Source: Nocardia aurantia
Lineage (GTDB): Bacteria > Actinomycetota > Actinomycetes > Mycobacteriales > Mycobacteriaceae
Direction of reading: 5' to 3'
Assembly: GCF_009604425.1 (NCBI RefSeq)
Contig: NZ_WEGI01000007.1
Coordinates: forward strand, 1 to 64,000
Length of the DNA: 64,000 nucleotides
Below, one piece after another: positions 1 to 7,323 of this stretch (the stretch's first letter is position 1; the number at the start of each line of letters is the position of its first letter). Under the pieces are notes generated by a model. It had not been told where the DNA came from. It saw only the letters and a list, made by a program, of their open reading frames with translations, and searched no databases. The translations under genes were made by a program, and so were the position numbers.

Positions 1-60
1 ACGGTTGCGGGCCACCCGGACGACATCGTCCCGGAACTCGCGGGGGTAAGGCTTGGCCAC
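1..60 (-). CDS. IS3-type transposase OrfA, N-terminus only (runs off window)
   Basis: Twenty codons read inward from a GTG at 60: VAKPYPREFRDDVVRVARNR. A GGAAGG Shine-Dalgarno-like stretch lies about 8 bases upstream. The PYPREFRDDVVRVARNR opening is typical of the small helix-turn-helix OrfA protein of actinobacterial IS3-family elements, which binds the terminal repeats and is usually followed by a frameshifted OrfB integrase. The rest lies outside the window, so completeness and the terminal repeats cannot be judged. It suggests the left edge is, or borders, a mobile element. Confidence 0.6.
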   Translation of the reverse strand, partial: MAKPYPREFRDDVVRVARNR

Positions 61-101
61 AGCGACATCCTTCCAGCCCGCCCGAAGGCAAGCCAACTCG
101 G

Positions 102-494
102 TTGTCACCTATACCTGCAGCAGTCCCGATCGTCCGGCTGCGTGCGCATACCGATCGAATCGCAGCCGATTTCGGTGCCACATTCGAGCGAACGCTGTGG
201 CCCCGCATCCAGGCCGGCAGCGCTGAGACCGATCAACTCGACCGGACTCGCGCCCTGTTGCAGGAGCTGACCAGCTTGGCCGAGGGAGTAGTCGTCAGCG
301 TATTGCGTGAATCGGTCCGACACCTCGCCGAGCAATTCGTCGAACGACACGAACTACTGCCCGTTGACGGCGAACGGCCCGGTTGGCTGGACCACCCGAT
401 CCCGGTACTCAACGAGCGCCTGCTCGAATCCTGTGACGAGAACAGCGACGACGTGGACCGATTTCTCGCCGTCGATCATACCCAGGAGCAGTGA
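102..494 (+). CDS. Hypothetical protein, 130 aa
   Basis: I do not recognise this family. It is a mostly helical, acidic, soluble-looking protein with no signal peptide or membrane segment. The TTG start at 102 has a GAAGGCAAG purine stretch about 10 bases upstream. Its stop codon overlaps the ATG of the next gene, which has its own AGGAGC site at 483-488, so the two are probably translationally coupled. It sits between a transposase start and a run of pseudogenes, so it may be accessory. The start codon is uncertain. Confidence 0.55.
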   Translation: MSPIPAAVPIVRLRAHTDRIAADFGATFERTLWPRIQAGSAETDQLDRTRALLQELTSLAEGVVVSVLRESVRHLAEQFVERHELLPVDGERPGWLDHPIPVLNERLLESCDENSDDVDRFLAVDHTQEQ

Positions 495-904
495 TGAACC
501 CGCACCCCAGCCCCCGAATGACAAGAGCTGAGCAAGGACTCGGCGAACGAGCGCCGCTGGATGAGGCGGGTGCATACAGCGGCATCGCAACAGCGGCCGG
601 GACCTGGTTGCGGTACTGCTGGCACCTGATTGCGGGCGCCCTGGCCGGGCTCGCCATGCTCGTCCTCTGTGTGCTTGCGCTGGTGGGAGTGCTGTACTTC
701 TGGGCCATCCCTGTGGGAGCAATCCTCGCGCTGGCAATCTGGGCAGCGACCGCGACCATCAGCACCATACGCATGCGCCGCCGAGGGCGGAACGCCACAA
801 CAATTCGATTCCTGGTCGGGTTCGGAGTTATCCCCTGCTACATCGGCATAGTGGCAATCATCAGCGCATGCCTCGACGGGTGGGGCAATCCCATCATCGG
901 CTGA
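494..904 (+). CDS. Small integral membrane protein, about 136 aa
   Basis: Family not recognised. After a polar N-terminus of about 45 residues come two closely spaced hydrophobic segments (roughly residues 46-70 and 72-92), a basic RMRRRGR turn near residue 97, and a third hydrophobic stretch (about 106-128). The ATG at 494 shares a base with the TGA of the upstream gene and has AGGAGC 6 bases away. A GTG at 491 is an alternative start. The coupling suggests the two proteins act together, for example a soluble partner with a membrane anchor, but nothing in the sequence gives a function. Confidence 0.6.
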   Translation: MNPHPSPRMTRAEQGLGERAPLDEAGAYSGIATAAGTWLRYCWHLIAGALAGLAMLVLCVLALVGVLYFWAIPVGAILALAIWAATATISTIRMRRRGRNATTIRFLVGFGVIPCYIGIVAIISACLDGWGNPIIG

Positions 905-926
905 TCCCGCGCACGCCGCACTGGGG

Positions 927-1250
927 TCAGAAGAGGGTGTCTCGTACTCGCAGCGGCCGGTAGCCGGTCGGGCCGAGCGCGGCGAGTTCGCCCTCGATGT
1001 GGATCAGGCTCTGATGGCCGGCGCCGTGCACCATCGCGCGGATCTCCGCGCGGCCGCGCAAGGTGAGCTGCGGGACCGCGGCGAAAAGGCCGTCCTCCGT
1101 TCACAATTCGGCGGCGGCGTCGCCCGAGCCACTATCCACGGCGGGACCGTAGCGGGCGACCAGGGCGCCGATCTCGCGGTGGTCCTCCAGTTCTCGCACG
1201 CGGTCGGTCAGCGCGGCGACCGCCGCGCGCAGTTCTTCGATCTCGGACAC
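927..1250 (-). pseudogene. SnoaL/NTF2-like protein, broken by an in-frame TGA
   Basis: A GTG at 1250 preceded by AGGAGC opens a frame of 107 sense positions that reads like a small SnoaL-like (nuclear transport factor 2 fold) protein. It has an acidic coiled start MSEIEELRAAVAALTDRV, then REIGALVARYGPAVDSG. Codon 50 (1101-1103) is TGA exactly where the family has tryptophan in the AELWTEDG motif; the frame then continues as TEDGLFAAVPQLTLRGRAEI to the natural stop at 927. A single TGG-to-TGA change explains it. The second half is also shorter than usual for the family. Readthrough or internal restart seems unlikely. Confidence 0.7.
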
Positions 1251-1269
1251 GGTTGCTCCTCAGCGGAAT

Positions 1270-1563
1270 TCAGGGGACGACGACGATGCGCGCGGGGCCG
1301 GCGGCGTCGCGGGCGGCGTCCGGCGCCGCGGGTACCTCGTCGAGTCCGACCGTGCGGCCGAGCATCGGGGTGACGTCCAGCCGGCCGGAACAGACGGCCT
1401 CGAACGCGTCGTCCCAGTGCGCCGGCAGGGGACCGCCGCCGAACTGGATGTTGAGGCCCTTGCGTTTCGCCGTCAGGGTGTTGAGATATTCACCGCCGGG
1501 CGGGCCGCCGACGGAGTAGACGCGGGTCCCGCGCTGACAGCCGGTGATGATCGAATCCAGTAC
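1270..1563 (-). pseudogene. C-terminal fragment of a zinc-type alcohol dehydrogenase
   Basis: Ninety-eight codons read as the C-terminal Rossmann/cap part of a medium-chain dehydrogenase: LDSIITGCQRGTRVYSVGG, then GLNIQFGGGPLPAHWDDAF, LDVTPMLGRTVGLDEVPAA and the terminal ARIVVVP. There is no N-terminal zinc-binding or GroES-like part. The fragment starts directly after the HAD stop codon and in the same reading frame, so it has no start of its own. It is best explained as the tail of a deleted gene joined to the HAD gene by a deletion. Confidence 0.7.
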
Positions 1564-2229
1564 TCAGGCGAGCGGGGTTTCGTCCAGGGAGCGGGCGAGG
1601 TCGCCGGGGGTGTCGTAGAGGGCGATGGCGCCGGCGTGGCGGAGTTCGTCGTCGCCGAAGCCGCCGGAGCGGACGGCGATCGCGGGCATGCCCGCGCGTT
1701 TCGCCGCTTCGATGTCCCAGACCGAGTCGCCGACCACCACGCTCGGGGTGTCGGCGGGGACGCCGAGTTTCTTCAGGGCGGTCTCGAGCAGGTCGGGTGC
1801 GGGTTTGGAATTCTCGACGTCGGCGCTGGAGGTCCAGGCGTCGACGAGGTCGCGGGCGTCGAGTTTGTCGAGGAAGGCGTCGACGTGGCGTTGCTGTGCG
1901 GAGCTGGCCAGGACCAGGCGGTGACCGCGCTTCTTGACGGCGGTGAGCAGGTCTCGGGCGCCGGGTAGCGGCGACATCTCCGCCAGGAGGGCGTCCACCT
2001 CCTCGCCCTGGCGCTCGCGGGCGCGGTCGCCGGCCCGGCGTTCCAGGTCCGCGCCGCCGATCTCGGTGACCAGTTGATCGCCACCCATGCCGATGAGGCG
2101 GTGCAGGCGCCATACCGGGTGGATCTCGTCGACCGAGCGCAGGGCGCGGTACCAGGCGAGGGCGTGCTGGTAGTTGGAGTCGATGAGCGTCCCGTCGATA
2201 TCGAGGACCGCTACGGGGGATTCGGGCAC
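1564..2229 (-). CDS. HAD-superfamily hydrolase (subfamily IA phosphatase), 221 aa
   Basis: A predicted cytosolic phosphomonoesterase of the haloacid dehalogenase superfamily. The nucleophile motif VLDIDGTLIDS lies at about residues 8-18 (DxD), motif II is LVLASSAQQ, motif III is the lysine of NSKPAPD, and motif IV is VVVGDSVWDIEAAKRAG. The helical cap between motifs I and II and the overall length fit phosphoglycolate-phosphatase-like or beta-phosphoglucomutase-like enzymes; the substrate cannot be read from sequence. The GTG start has only a weak ribosome site. Its stop codon is followed in frame by an alcohol dehydrogenase tail, so the original 3' context has been deleted. Confidence 0.85.
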   Translation of the reverse strand: MPESPVAVLDIDGTLIDSNYQHALAWYRALRSVDEIHPVWRLHRLIGMGGDQLVTEIGGADLERRAGDRARERQGEEVDALLAEMSPLPGARDLLTAVKKRGHRLVLASSAQQRHVDAFLDKLDARDLVDAWTSSADVENSKPAPDLLETALKKLGVPADTPSVVVGDSVWDIEAAKRAGMPAIAVRSGGFGDDELRHAGAIALYDTPGDLARSLDETPLA

Positions 2230-2399
2230 CTGGGCCGGCTACCCGGCTCTGCCGTCGTCAATCGGGCGGGGCGATAACCAGTTCGTGCGCGGAATGTCAC
2301 ATCACGGAGCCGGGAAGGCGGCGCGTAGTCCGGCGCGGCGTGGGGCAGTGCACAGTGGAAGCCGCGGATTCGGGCTCGTACTTCTCAGGAGGGCACGTG

Positions 2400-4652
2400 A
2401 TGTCGCGTTATCTGTACGCTATCGGCGCGTTCGCCTTCCGGCGCCGGTGGTTGGTGTCGGGCATCTGGTTGCTGATTCTGGCGGGGGTTGCCGTTGCCGG
2501 GCTCACCGCCGGGGGGCGGCCCACCGACGATTTCACGATTCCGGGAACGGAATCCCAGCGCGCGGTCGAGCACCTGCGGCAGACGATGCCGGAATACGGC
2601 GGGGCGCAGACCCAGATCGTGTTCGCGGCCGGTGCCGGTGCCGGTGCGAAGATCTCCGATCCCGCGCTCGCCGCCGGGATCGACGCGGCGATGGCAGGGT
2701 TGCATTCGGTGCCGGATGTGGTCGCGGCGCTGGGTCCGCAACAGACCCGGCAGGTGTCTCCCGACGGGCAGGTCGGCCTGGGCACGGTGCAGTGGTCCGA
2801 TCCGTCCGGTGAGGTGGGCGAATCGGCGCTGGACGCGTTGCGCGCGGCGATGCGACCGGCCGAGGACGCCGGTGCGCGGGTGGAGTATTCCGGCAGTGCG
2901 TACCCGGGGTATCAGGTGAAGGTGCCGGAGGTTCCGGAGATCATCGGCGTCGTCGCGGCATTCGTGATCCTGCTGATCACGTTCGGGGCCGTGGTGGCGG
3001 CGGGGCTGCCGATCGTCACCGCGTGCATCGGGGTCGGGATCGGCGCGCTCGGGATCTACGCGGCGGCCGCCGTGGTGCACATGCCGTCGGCGGCGTTGTC
3101 GCTGGCCCTCATGCTCGGGTTGTCGTGCGGGATCGACTACGCGCTGTTCATTCTGAACCGATACCGCACGAACGTGCTGCGGCATGTGCCGCTGGCCGAA
3201 TCGGCCGCGCTCGCGGTGGGGACCTCCGGTGGCGCGGTGGTGTTCGCGGCGGTCACGGTGATCATCGCGCTGTGCGGGCTGGCGGTGGTCGGGATCCCGT
3301 TCCTGACCTACATGGGTCTGGCGGCGGCGGGGGCGGTGCTGGTCGCGCTGCTCATCGCGGTGACGCTGCTGCCCGCGCTGCTGGGTTTCGCGGGCGGCAC
3401 GGTCGCGAAGTTCATCCGCACGCCGCTGCTGCCCGGGCGGGCGCGTCGGGTCGCCCGGACCGCCGCGTTCGCCCCGGAACGGACCCTCGGCGCGCGCTGG
3501 GCGCGTGTCGTGGTCCGCTTCCGGCTCCCGCTGCTGATCGCCGGGGCCGCCGCGCTGATCGTGGCGGGGCTGCCCACGCTCGGCATCCATCTCGGGCTGC
3601 CCAGCGGCGCGTCCCAGCCGGAATCCAACACCTCGCGCCGCGCCTACGACCTGACCGCCGCCCATCTGGGTCCCGGCTTCAACGGGCCGCTGCTGGTGGT
3701 GGCCGAACTGCCCGCGAACGCCGATCCCGCGACGGCGGTGCCGGCGATCGCGGCGAGGTTGCAGCGCGAGGCGGGTGTCCTGGTGGCCGCGCCGGGCCCG
3801 GTCCGGGACGGCACCGCGTTGCTCCAGGTGGTTCCCACGACGGGCCCGAACGATCCGGCCACCGCGGATCTGGTGCGGCGGATCCGCGACGATCGGGACG
3901 CCGTCACGGCCGGGACCGGTGCGACCGTTCAGGTGACCGGCACCACGGCGTCCAATATCGACACCTCCGACAAACTCGGCTCGGCGCTGCCCGTGTTCCT
4001 GGTGGTCGTCGTCGGGCTCGCGTTCATCCTGCTCACGATCGCCTTCCGCGCGGCGCTGGTACCGCTGACCTCGATCGTCGGCTTCCTGCTGTCGGTGTTC
4101 GCCGCCATCGGCATCCAGGTGGCGGTGTTCCAATGGGGTTGGGGCGCCGGGCTGCTCGGGATCACGCCGGGGGAGACGATCAGCTTCCTGCCGATCATCG
4201 TGCTGGGCATCGTGTTCGGATTGTCCAGCGACTACGAGGTTTTCGTCGTCTCCCGGATCAAGGAGGAGTACGGGCGCTCCGGTGACGCCCAGGCCGCCGT
4301 CCGCAGCGGTGTCGGGCTGTCGGCACGGGTGGTGACCGCCGCGGCGCTGATCATGTTCGGCGTGTTCATCGCCTTCCTCGCCGCGGGCGATCCGATCATC
4401 AAGTCGATCGGGCTGTCGCTGGCCGTCGGGGTGTTCCTCGACGCCTTCGTCGTCCGGCTCACCCTGATCCCGGCGGTCATGAGCCTGCTCGGTGATCGAA
4501 TGTGGGCCCACTCCAAGTGGTTCGACAAGGTCGTGCCGGATTTCGACATCGAGGGCAACGCCCTGCAGTCCGAGCACCGGCCCGCCGGCGAGGACGGGCC
4601 GCGGTCGGCCGAACGGGCGGACGCCACGGTCAGCCGAGGATCACCTCGCTGA
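2400..4652 (+). CDS. MMPL-family RND transporter, 750 aa
   Basis: An inner-membrane proton-driven exporter of the MmpL/RND type. The N-terminal segment (ALYR-type start with FRRRWLVSGIWLLILA) is followed by a large extracytoplasmic loop, then a block of helices with the proton-relay motif LGLSCGIDYALFILNRYR, a second extracytoplasmic loop, and a second block with GLSSDYEVFVVSRIKEEY. This is the expected duplicated topology of about 12 helices. Length fits the short MMPL class rather than the mycolate-exporting MmpL3 class. ATG 2400 is preferred because CAGGAGGG lies 7 bases upstream. No MmpS partner is adjacent. Cargo is unknown; lipids or siderophores are typical for the family. Confidence 0.9.
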   Translation: MSRYLYAIGAFAFRRRWLVSGIWLLILAGVAVAGLTAGGRPTDDFTIPGTESQRAVEHLRQTMPEYGGAQTQIVFAAGAGAGAKISDPALAAGIDAAMAGLHSVPDVVAALGPQQTRQVSPDGQVGLGTVQWSDPSGEVGESALDALRAAMRPAEDAGARVEYSGSAYPGYQVKVPEVPEIIGVVAAFVILLITFGAVVAAGLPIVTACIGVGIGALGIYAAAAVVHMPSAALSLALMLGLSCGIDYALFILNRYRTNVLRHVPLAESAALAVGTSGGAVVFAAVTVIIALCGLAVVGIPFLTYMGLAAAGAVLVALLIAVTLLPALLGFAGGTVAKFIRTPLLPGRARRVARTAAFAPERTLGARWARVVVRFRLPLLIAGAAALIVAGLPTLGIHLGLPSGASQPESNTSRRAYDLTAAHLGPGFNGPLLVVAELPANADPATAVPAIAARLQREAGVLVAAPGPVRDGTALLQVVPTTGPNDPATADLVRRIRDDRDAVTAGTGATVQVTGTTASNIDTSDKLGSALPVFLVVVVGLAFILLTIAFRAALVPLTSIVGFLLSVFAAIGIQVAVFQWGWGAGLLGITPGETISFLPIIVLGIVFGLSSDYEVFVVSRIKEEYGRSGDAQAAVRSGVGLSARVVTAAALIMFGVFIAFLAAGDPIIKSIGLSLAVGVFLDAFVVRLTLIPAVMSLLGDRMWAHSKWFDKVVPDFDIEGNALQSEHRPAGEDGPRSAERADATVSRGSPR

Positions 4653-4921
4653 AGTCCGGGGTGCGCAGCCGGTGCCACATCTCGTTGCCGGGGAACGGGC
4701 AGTTCACCGCGGAGCGGCCGTGTTCGTTGGTGTAGTAGCGACCGTACGGTGTTGCCCGCGTACCAGTTCCGCGATACAGGTGAGCAGGAAGCGGGTCGCC
4801 ATCTCCTGATGGTTGACCACGCCGAGCCCGCCGTACGGATTCATGTCGGGGCCGTAGACGAGGAAGAAGTTCGGGGGGACCGTCGTGCCGAGGTAGGCGC
4901 GCGGGCCGTCCTTCGCCCCCC
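4630..4921 (-). pseudogene. Remnant of a flavin-containing Baeyer-Villiger-type monooxygenase
   Basis: Only the C-terminal part survives, in two frames. One frame gives GPRAYLGTTVPPNFFLVYGP then MNPYGGLGVVNHQEMATRF. After a shift near 4740 a second frame gives GRYYTNEHGRSAVNCPFPGN and ends MWHRLRTPDFSEVILG. Both match the tail of flavin-binding monooxygenases that convert ketones to esters. The N-terminal FAD and NADPH domains are gone, and residues between the two pieces are missing. The remnant is cut off exactly where an esterase start (4922) begins on the other strand. It overlaps the 3' end of the MMPL gene by 23 bp. Confidence 0.75.
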
Positions 4922-5270
4922 ATGAGCTATGCCTTCGACCCCGAACTCGCCCCTGGGCCGACCGGCTTCCCCGGCCCGACCTCGGCGACGTACCGCAGGC
5001 GCGAGCGCCGGCCCGGCAGTTGCCGGCACAACGCCCGCTCGCGCGGCGGATCTGACCGGCCTGCCGCCCGCCTTCGTCGCGATCTGCGAATTCGATCCGC
5101 TGCGCGACGAGGGACTGCGGTACGCGCAGCGGCTGCCGGCCGCGGGTGTGAGCGTCGAACTGCATCTCTACCCGGGCACGTTCCACGGCTGCACGCTGGC
5201 CCGCGACGCCGCGGTCACCCGCCGGATGGCCGCCGACGCCGACACCGCCCTGCGCCGGGCCCTGCACTGA
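4922..5270 (+). pseudogene. Remnant of an alpha/beta hydrolase (lipase/esterase, HSL-like)
   Basis: The ATG at 4922 gives MSYAFDPELAP, a typical beginning of hormone-sensitive-lipase-like esterases. The C-terminal part follows in another frame: ARAADLTGLPPAFVAICEFD, then PLRDEGLRYAQRLPAAGVS and ELHLYPGTFHG, ending at 5270. These contain the catalytic-acid region and the histidine of GTFHG. The oxyanion HGGG and nucleophile GDSAGG regions, about 180 residues, are absent, and the two surviving ends are out of frame. The gene is therefore deleted internally and inactive. It abuts the monooxygenase remnant head to head. Confidence 0.75.
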
Positions 5271-5322
5271 GCGATCCGATTCCGGCCGGGCGCGACCGCC
5301 GGCCGTCGGGGTTCGGCCCGGA

Positions 5323-5736
5323 TCAGGCCGGATGCGGTCCCGTGCCGCCTCGCCCCCACCGATGCCGCTTGCCGTGATGGGGTACGTCCGCGACGTCGGC
5401 GCGGGGGCTGACCAGCGGTTGGTCCGCGCTGGTCACGACGTAGTCGCCGCCCGCGGTGTACGGGACGCGGCGGGACCGGTCCAGTTCCATCCGGGCCATC
5501 CGCTCGCGGCGGGCGGCCCCGCGGGCGCCGGCGAGGAGCAGGCTCAGGCCGGCGAGTGCGACCGCGCCGACGATGATGCCGTACAGAAAAAGCAGTCCGG
5601 TCGATCCGGTGACGTGATAACCGAAGATACTGAAATCATCCCGTATCGCGTGCGAGTCACCGAGATTGGTGAGAACCCCGGCTACGCCCACGACCGCGGC
5701 GATGATCAGGATGATGAGGCCGATGATAACGCTCAT
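5323..5736 (-). CDS. Two-helix membrane protein, 137 aa
   Basis: Function not recognised. An N-terminal membrane segment MSVIIGLIILIIAAVVGVAG is followed by a short loop (about 20-45), a second helix LLFLYGIIVGAVALAGLSLL, and a basic cytoplasmic tail of about 65 residues rich in Arg, His and Pro. The layout resembles small actinobacterial envelope proteins of the LapA-like/DUF1049 type, but similarity is only topological. The ATG has GAGG 6 bases upstream. It stands alone between an esterase remnant and a VOC gene on the same strand. Confidence 0.7.
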   Translation of the reverse strand: MSVIIGLIILIIAAVVGVAGVLTNLGDSHAIRDDFSIFGYHVTGSTGLLFLYGIIVGAVALAGLSLLLAGARGAARRERMARMELDRSRRVPYTAGGDYVVTSADQPLVSPRADVADVPHHGKRHRWGRGGTGPHPA

Positions 5737-5823
5737 GACTATCCTCGAATCTGTCGATCCCTCCGGTGAAAGCCCGACGATCTTGCTGCCTCTCCAGTAA
5801 ACGCCGGTCGCCGGATCGGATCA

Positions 5824-5838
5824 ACCGCCTCAGGCGGT
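5824..5838. terminator. Short hairpin at the end of the VOC gene
   Basis: ACCGCC-TCA-GGCGGT forms a perfect 6-bp stem with a 3-base loop, and the loop contains the VOC stop codon. There is no T-tract. It may slow or end transcription, but it is weak on its own. Confidence 0.25.
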
Positions 5839-6462
5839 GGTGGACTCCCATTCGAACCCGTCCGGGTCGGCGAATACTCCCAGGCTGCCGGCGACGGCGA
5901 TCCGGTGCGAACCGGTGCCCTCCGGTGCGACACCGGCGTCCTTGGCGGCGGCGCGCCGGCCGTACAAGGCGAGTTTGATCGACTCGGACGGGGTGTCGAA
6001 TTCGACGTATTTACTGCCGAAACTCTTGGCCACGGCCAGGCCGCGGTCGACGTAGAACTGCTTGGTGTGCTTCACATTGTCGACGCCGAGCAGGAGCACG
6101 AAACTGTCGATGTCCCGGTTGGCCGGCGCGGTGTCCTTCTTCGCGGAAGTGGCGATCTTCCACAGGGTTCCGTCCGGGGCCCGCAGGACGCCGCCGTATC
6201 CCCAGAAGCTCTTCTTCGCGGGCTTGACGATCGTCGCGCCGGTGGCGACGGCGGTGCCGACGAGGTTGTCGACGGTGCTCGGCTGCGCTACCACGAGGGA
6301 CAGCACGAAGCCGCGGAAACCGGTGGTCGGCGCCTCGGTGGCCCGGACGCGGAGACGGTCGCCGAGGCCGAAGGCGGCGTCGTAGAAGGCGGTGGCGGCC
6401 TCGGGATCGGACACCTCCAGGACGATGGCGTCGATACCGGCGTGAGCGGTGATGTTGTTCAT
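5830..6462 (-). CDS. VOC-family (glyoxalase/bleomycin-resistance fold) protein, 210 aa
   Basis: Two tandem beta-alpha-beta-beta-beta modules. The first runs over residues 8-105 (IDAIVLEVSDPEAATAFYDA, then GYGGVLRAPDGTLWKI) and the second over 115-210 (SFVLLLGVDNVKHTKQFYVD, ending VFADPDGFEWE). The C-terminal glutamate of each module is in the position that ligates metal in many family members. Such proteins isomerise, dioxygenate or bind and sequester small molecules; no particular substrate is indicated. Length is normal for a two-module protein. It is transcribed alone and the start ATG has only a poor ribosome site. Confidence 0.8.
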   Translation of the reverse strand: MNNITAHAGIDAIVLEVSDPEAATAFYDAAFGLGDRLRVRATEAPTTGFRGFVLSLVVAQPSTVDNLVGTAVATGATIVKPAKKSFWGYGGVLRAPDGTLWKIATSAKKDTAPANRDIDSFVLLLGVDNVKHTKQFYVDRGLAVAKSFGSKYVEFDTPSESIKLALYGRRAAAKDAGVAPEGTGSHRIAVAGSLGVFADPDGFEWESTTA

Positions 6463-6531
6463 GACAGGAACGCTAATTCCGGCCGCCCGTGCGGCGCTTC
6501 TCGATTCCTGATCGGTTCGGATACCGCACGA

Positions 6532-6566
6532 GACCGCCCGCCGCGGATCTTTCGCGGCGGGCGGTC
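6532..6566. terminator. Strong hairpin, probable intrinsic terminator
   Basis: A perfect 14-bp stem, GACCGCCCGCCGCG (6532-6545) and its exact complement (6553-6566), closes a 7-base loop GATCTTT. Such GC-rich hairpins without a long T-tract commonly act as terminators in actinobacteria. It lies just downstream, in the minus direction, of the small peptide frame at 6678-6746 and upstream of the VOC gene. Confidence 0.65.
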
Positions 6567-6677
6567 GGCCGGGTCTATCATGAGCAGGACTCTCGGGATG
6601 GCTCAGTGAGGGTCACATCCGGTCGGTGGCTTGCTGACCAGCCGCCGGCCGGGCTCACAATCCCCGGCGCCCGGCGC

Positions 6678-6746
6678 TCACAGCCCGATCAGGGCGAGCA
6701 GCGCCGCCAGCAACGTGCCGAGGAATCCGAGGATCATCTTCTTCAC
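6678..6746 (-). CDS. Candidate 22-residue hydrophobic peptide
   Basis: A GTG at 6746 directly preceded by the purine-rich GGAGAGGGG opens a frame of 22 codons: two lysines (VKKM), then ILGFLGTLLAALLALIGL, then TGA. It would be a single amphipathic or transmembrane helix. It sits in a gene-free stretch with an AT-rich segment upstream (about 6790-6870) and a strong hairpin 110 bases downstream, so promoter, short frame and terminator would make one small transcript. Similar tiny peptides include type I toxins and regulatory membrane peptides. There is no homology evidence; it could be chance. Confidence 0.35.
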   Translation of the reverse strand: MKKMILGFLGTLLAALLALIGL

Positions 6747-7323
6747 CCCCTCTCCCCATTGTTCCGAATAATCGGCGGGGACACCGATGGCGAATGCGCC
6801 CCCACAAATACATAAAACACCTCCCGAGCTCCGGTCGTTACACATTTCTCGATATTAACTGCGAAATTGCTGCACGCTCGGCGAAGCGGGGTATAAACCA
6901 TACTGGACATTTCATGAAATCGGGCGAATGCCGCCTACCGGTCCGAATCGGCGGCATCGGGACCCGGGACGGGAATCGCTGTGCCGGAATGGTTTCCGCC
7001 GCGGAAATACCTGCCCTGGGCACGTTTCTTCCGCGCCTCGTCCGCAATTCTCCGCCTGGGACGGGGTGCGATCCGGCGCGGCGGCGATGTTCTCGGAGCC
7101 ATTGTTTCGGCGGTCGTTTGCCGGGTGACCGCAGCGCGGCCTGTTATACGACCGCCCGCCGAGTCGTCGTCGCGTGCGCGGGACGCCCGGCCGACGGACT
7201 CCGCACGATATGTATTCGGTATGCATACGGACAAGTCCCGCGGACGCACGGGCCCGGCGGTGAGGCCACCCCGGCCGGAAGCTGATCACGCCCTCGGCCG
7301 ATACCCGGCCCGCGCGGCGGTGT
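6747..7323. other. Gene-free stretch, partly AT-rich
   Basis: No frame here has believable codon bias or a recognisable product. The part from about 6790 to 6920 is clearly poorer in G+C than its surroundings and could hold promoters or be residual foreign DNA. A perfect 10-bp palindrome GTATGCATAC lies at 7219-7228. Confidence 0.5.

Noticed and set aside
2385..4577. 730-codon minus-strand open frame opposite the MMPL gene
   Set aside because: It is antisense to an unmistakable transporter; composition (Gly/Arg/Asp/His-rich, no domains) is typical of shadow frames in high-GC DNA.
7219..7228. Palindrome GTATGCATAC
   Set aside because: Only 10 bp, about 100 bp beyond the 3' end of the minus-strand epimerase gene and not near a gene start; likely chance.
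6794..7285. 163-codon plus-strand frame in the gap before the epimerase gene
   Set aside because: Cys/Arg-rich translation, no ribosome site, no recognisable segment, and the opposite strand is equally open.
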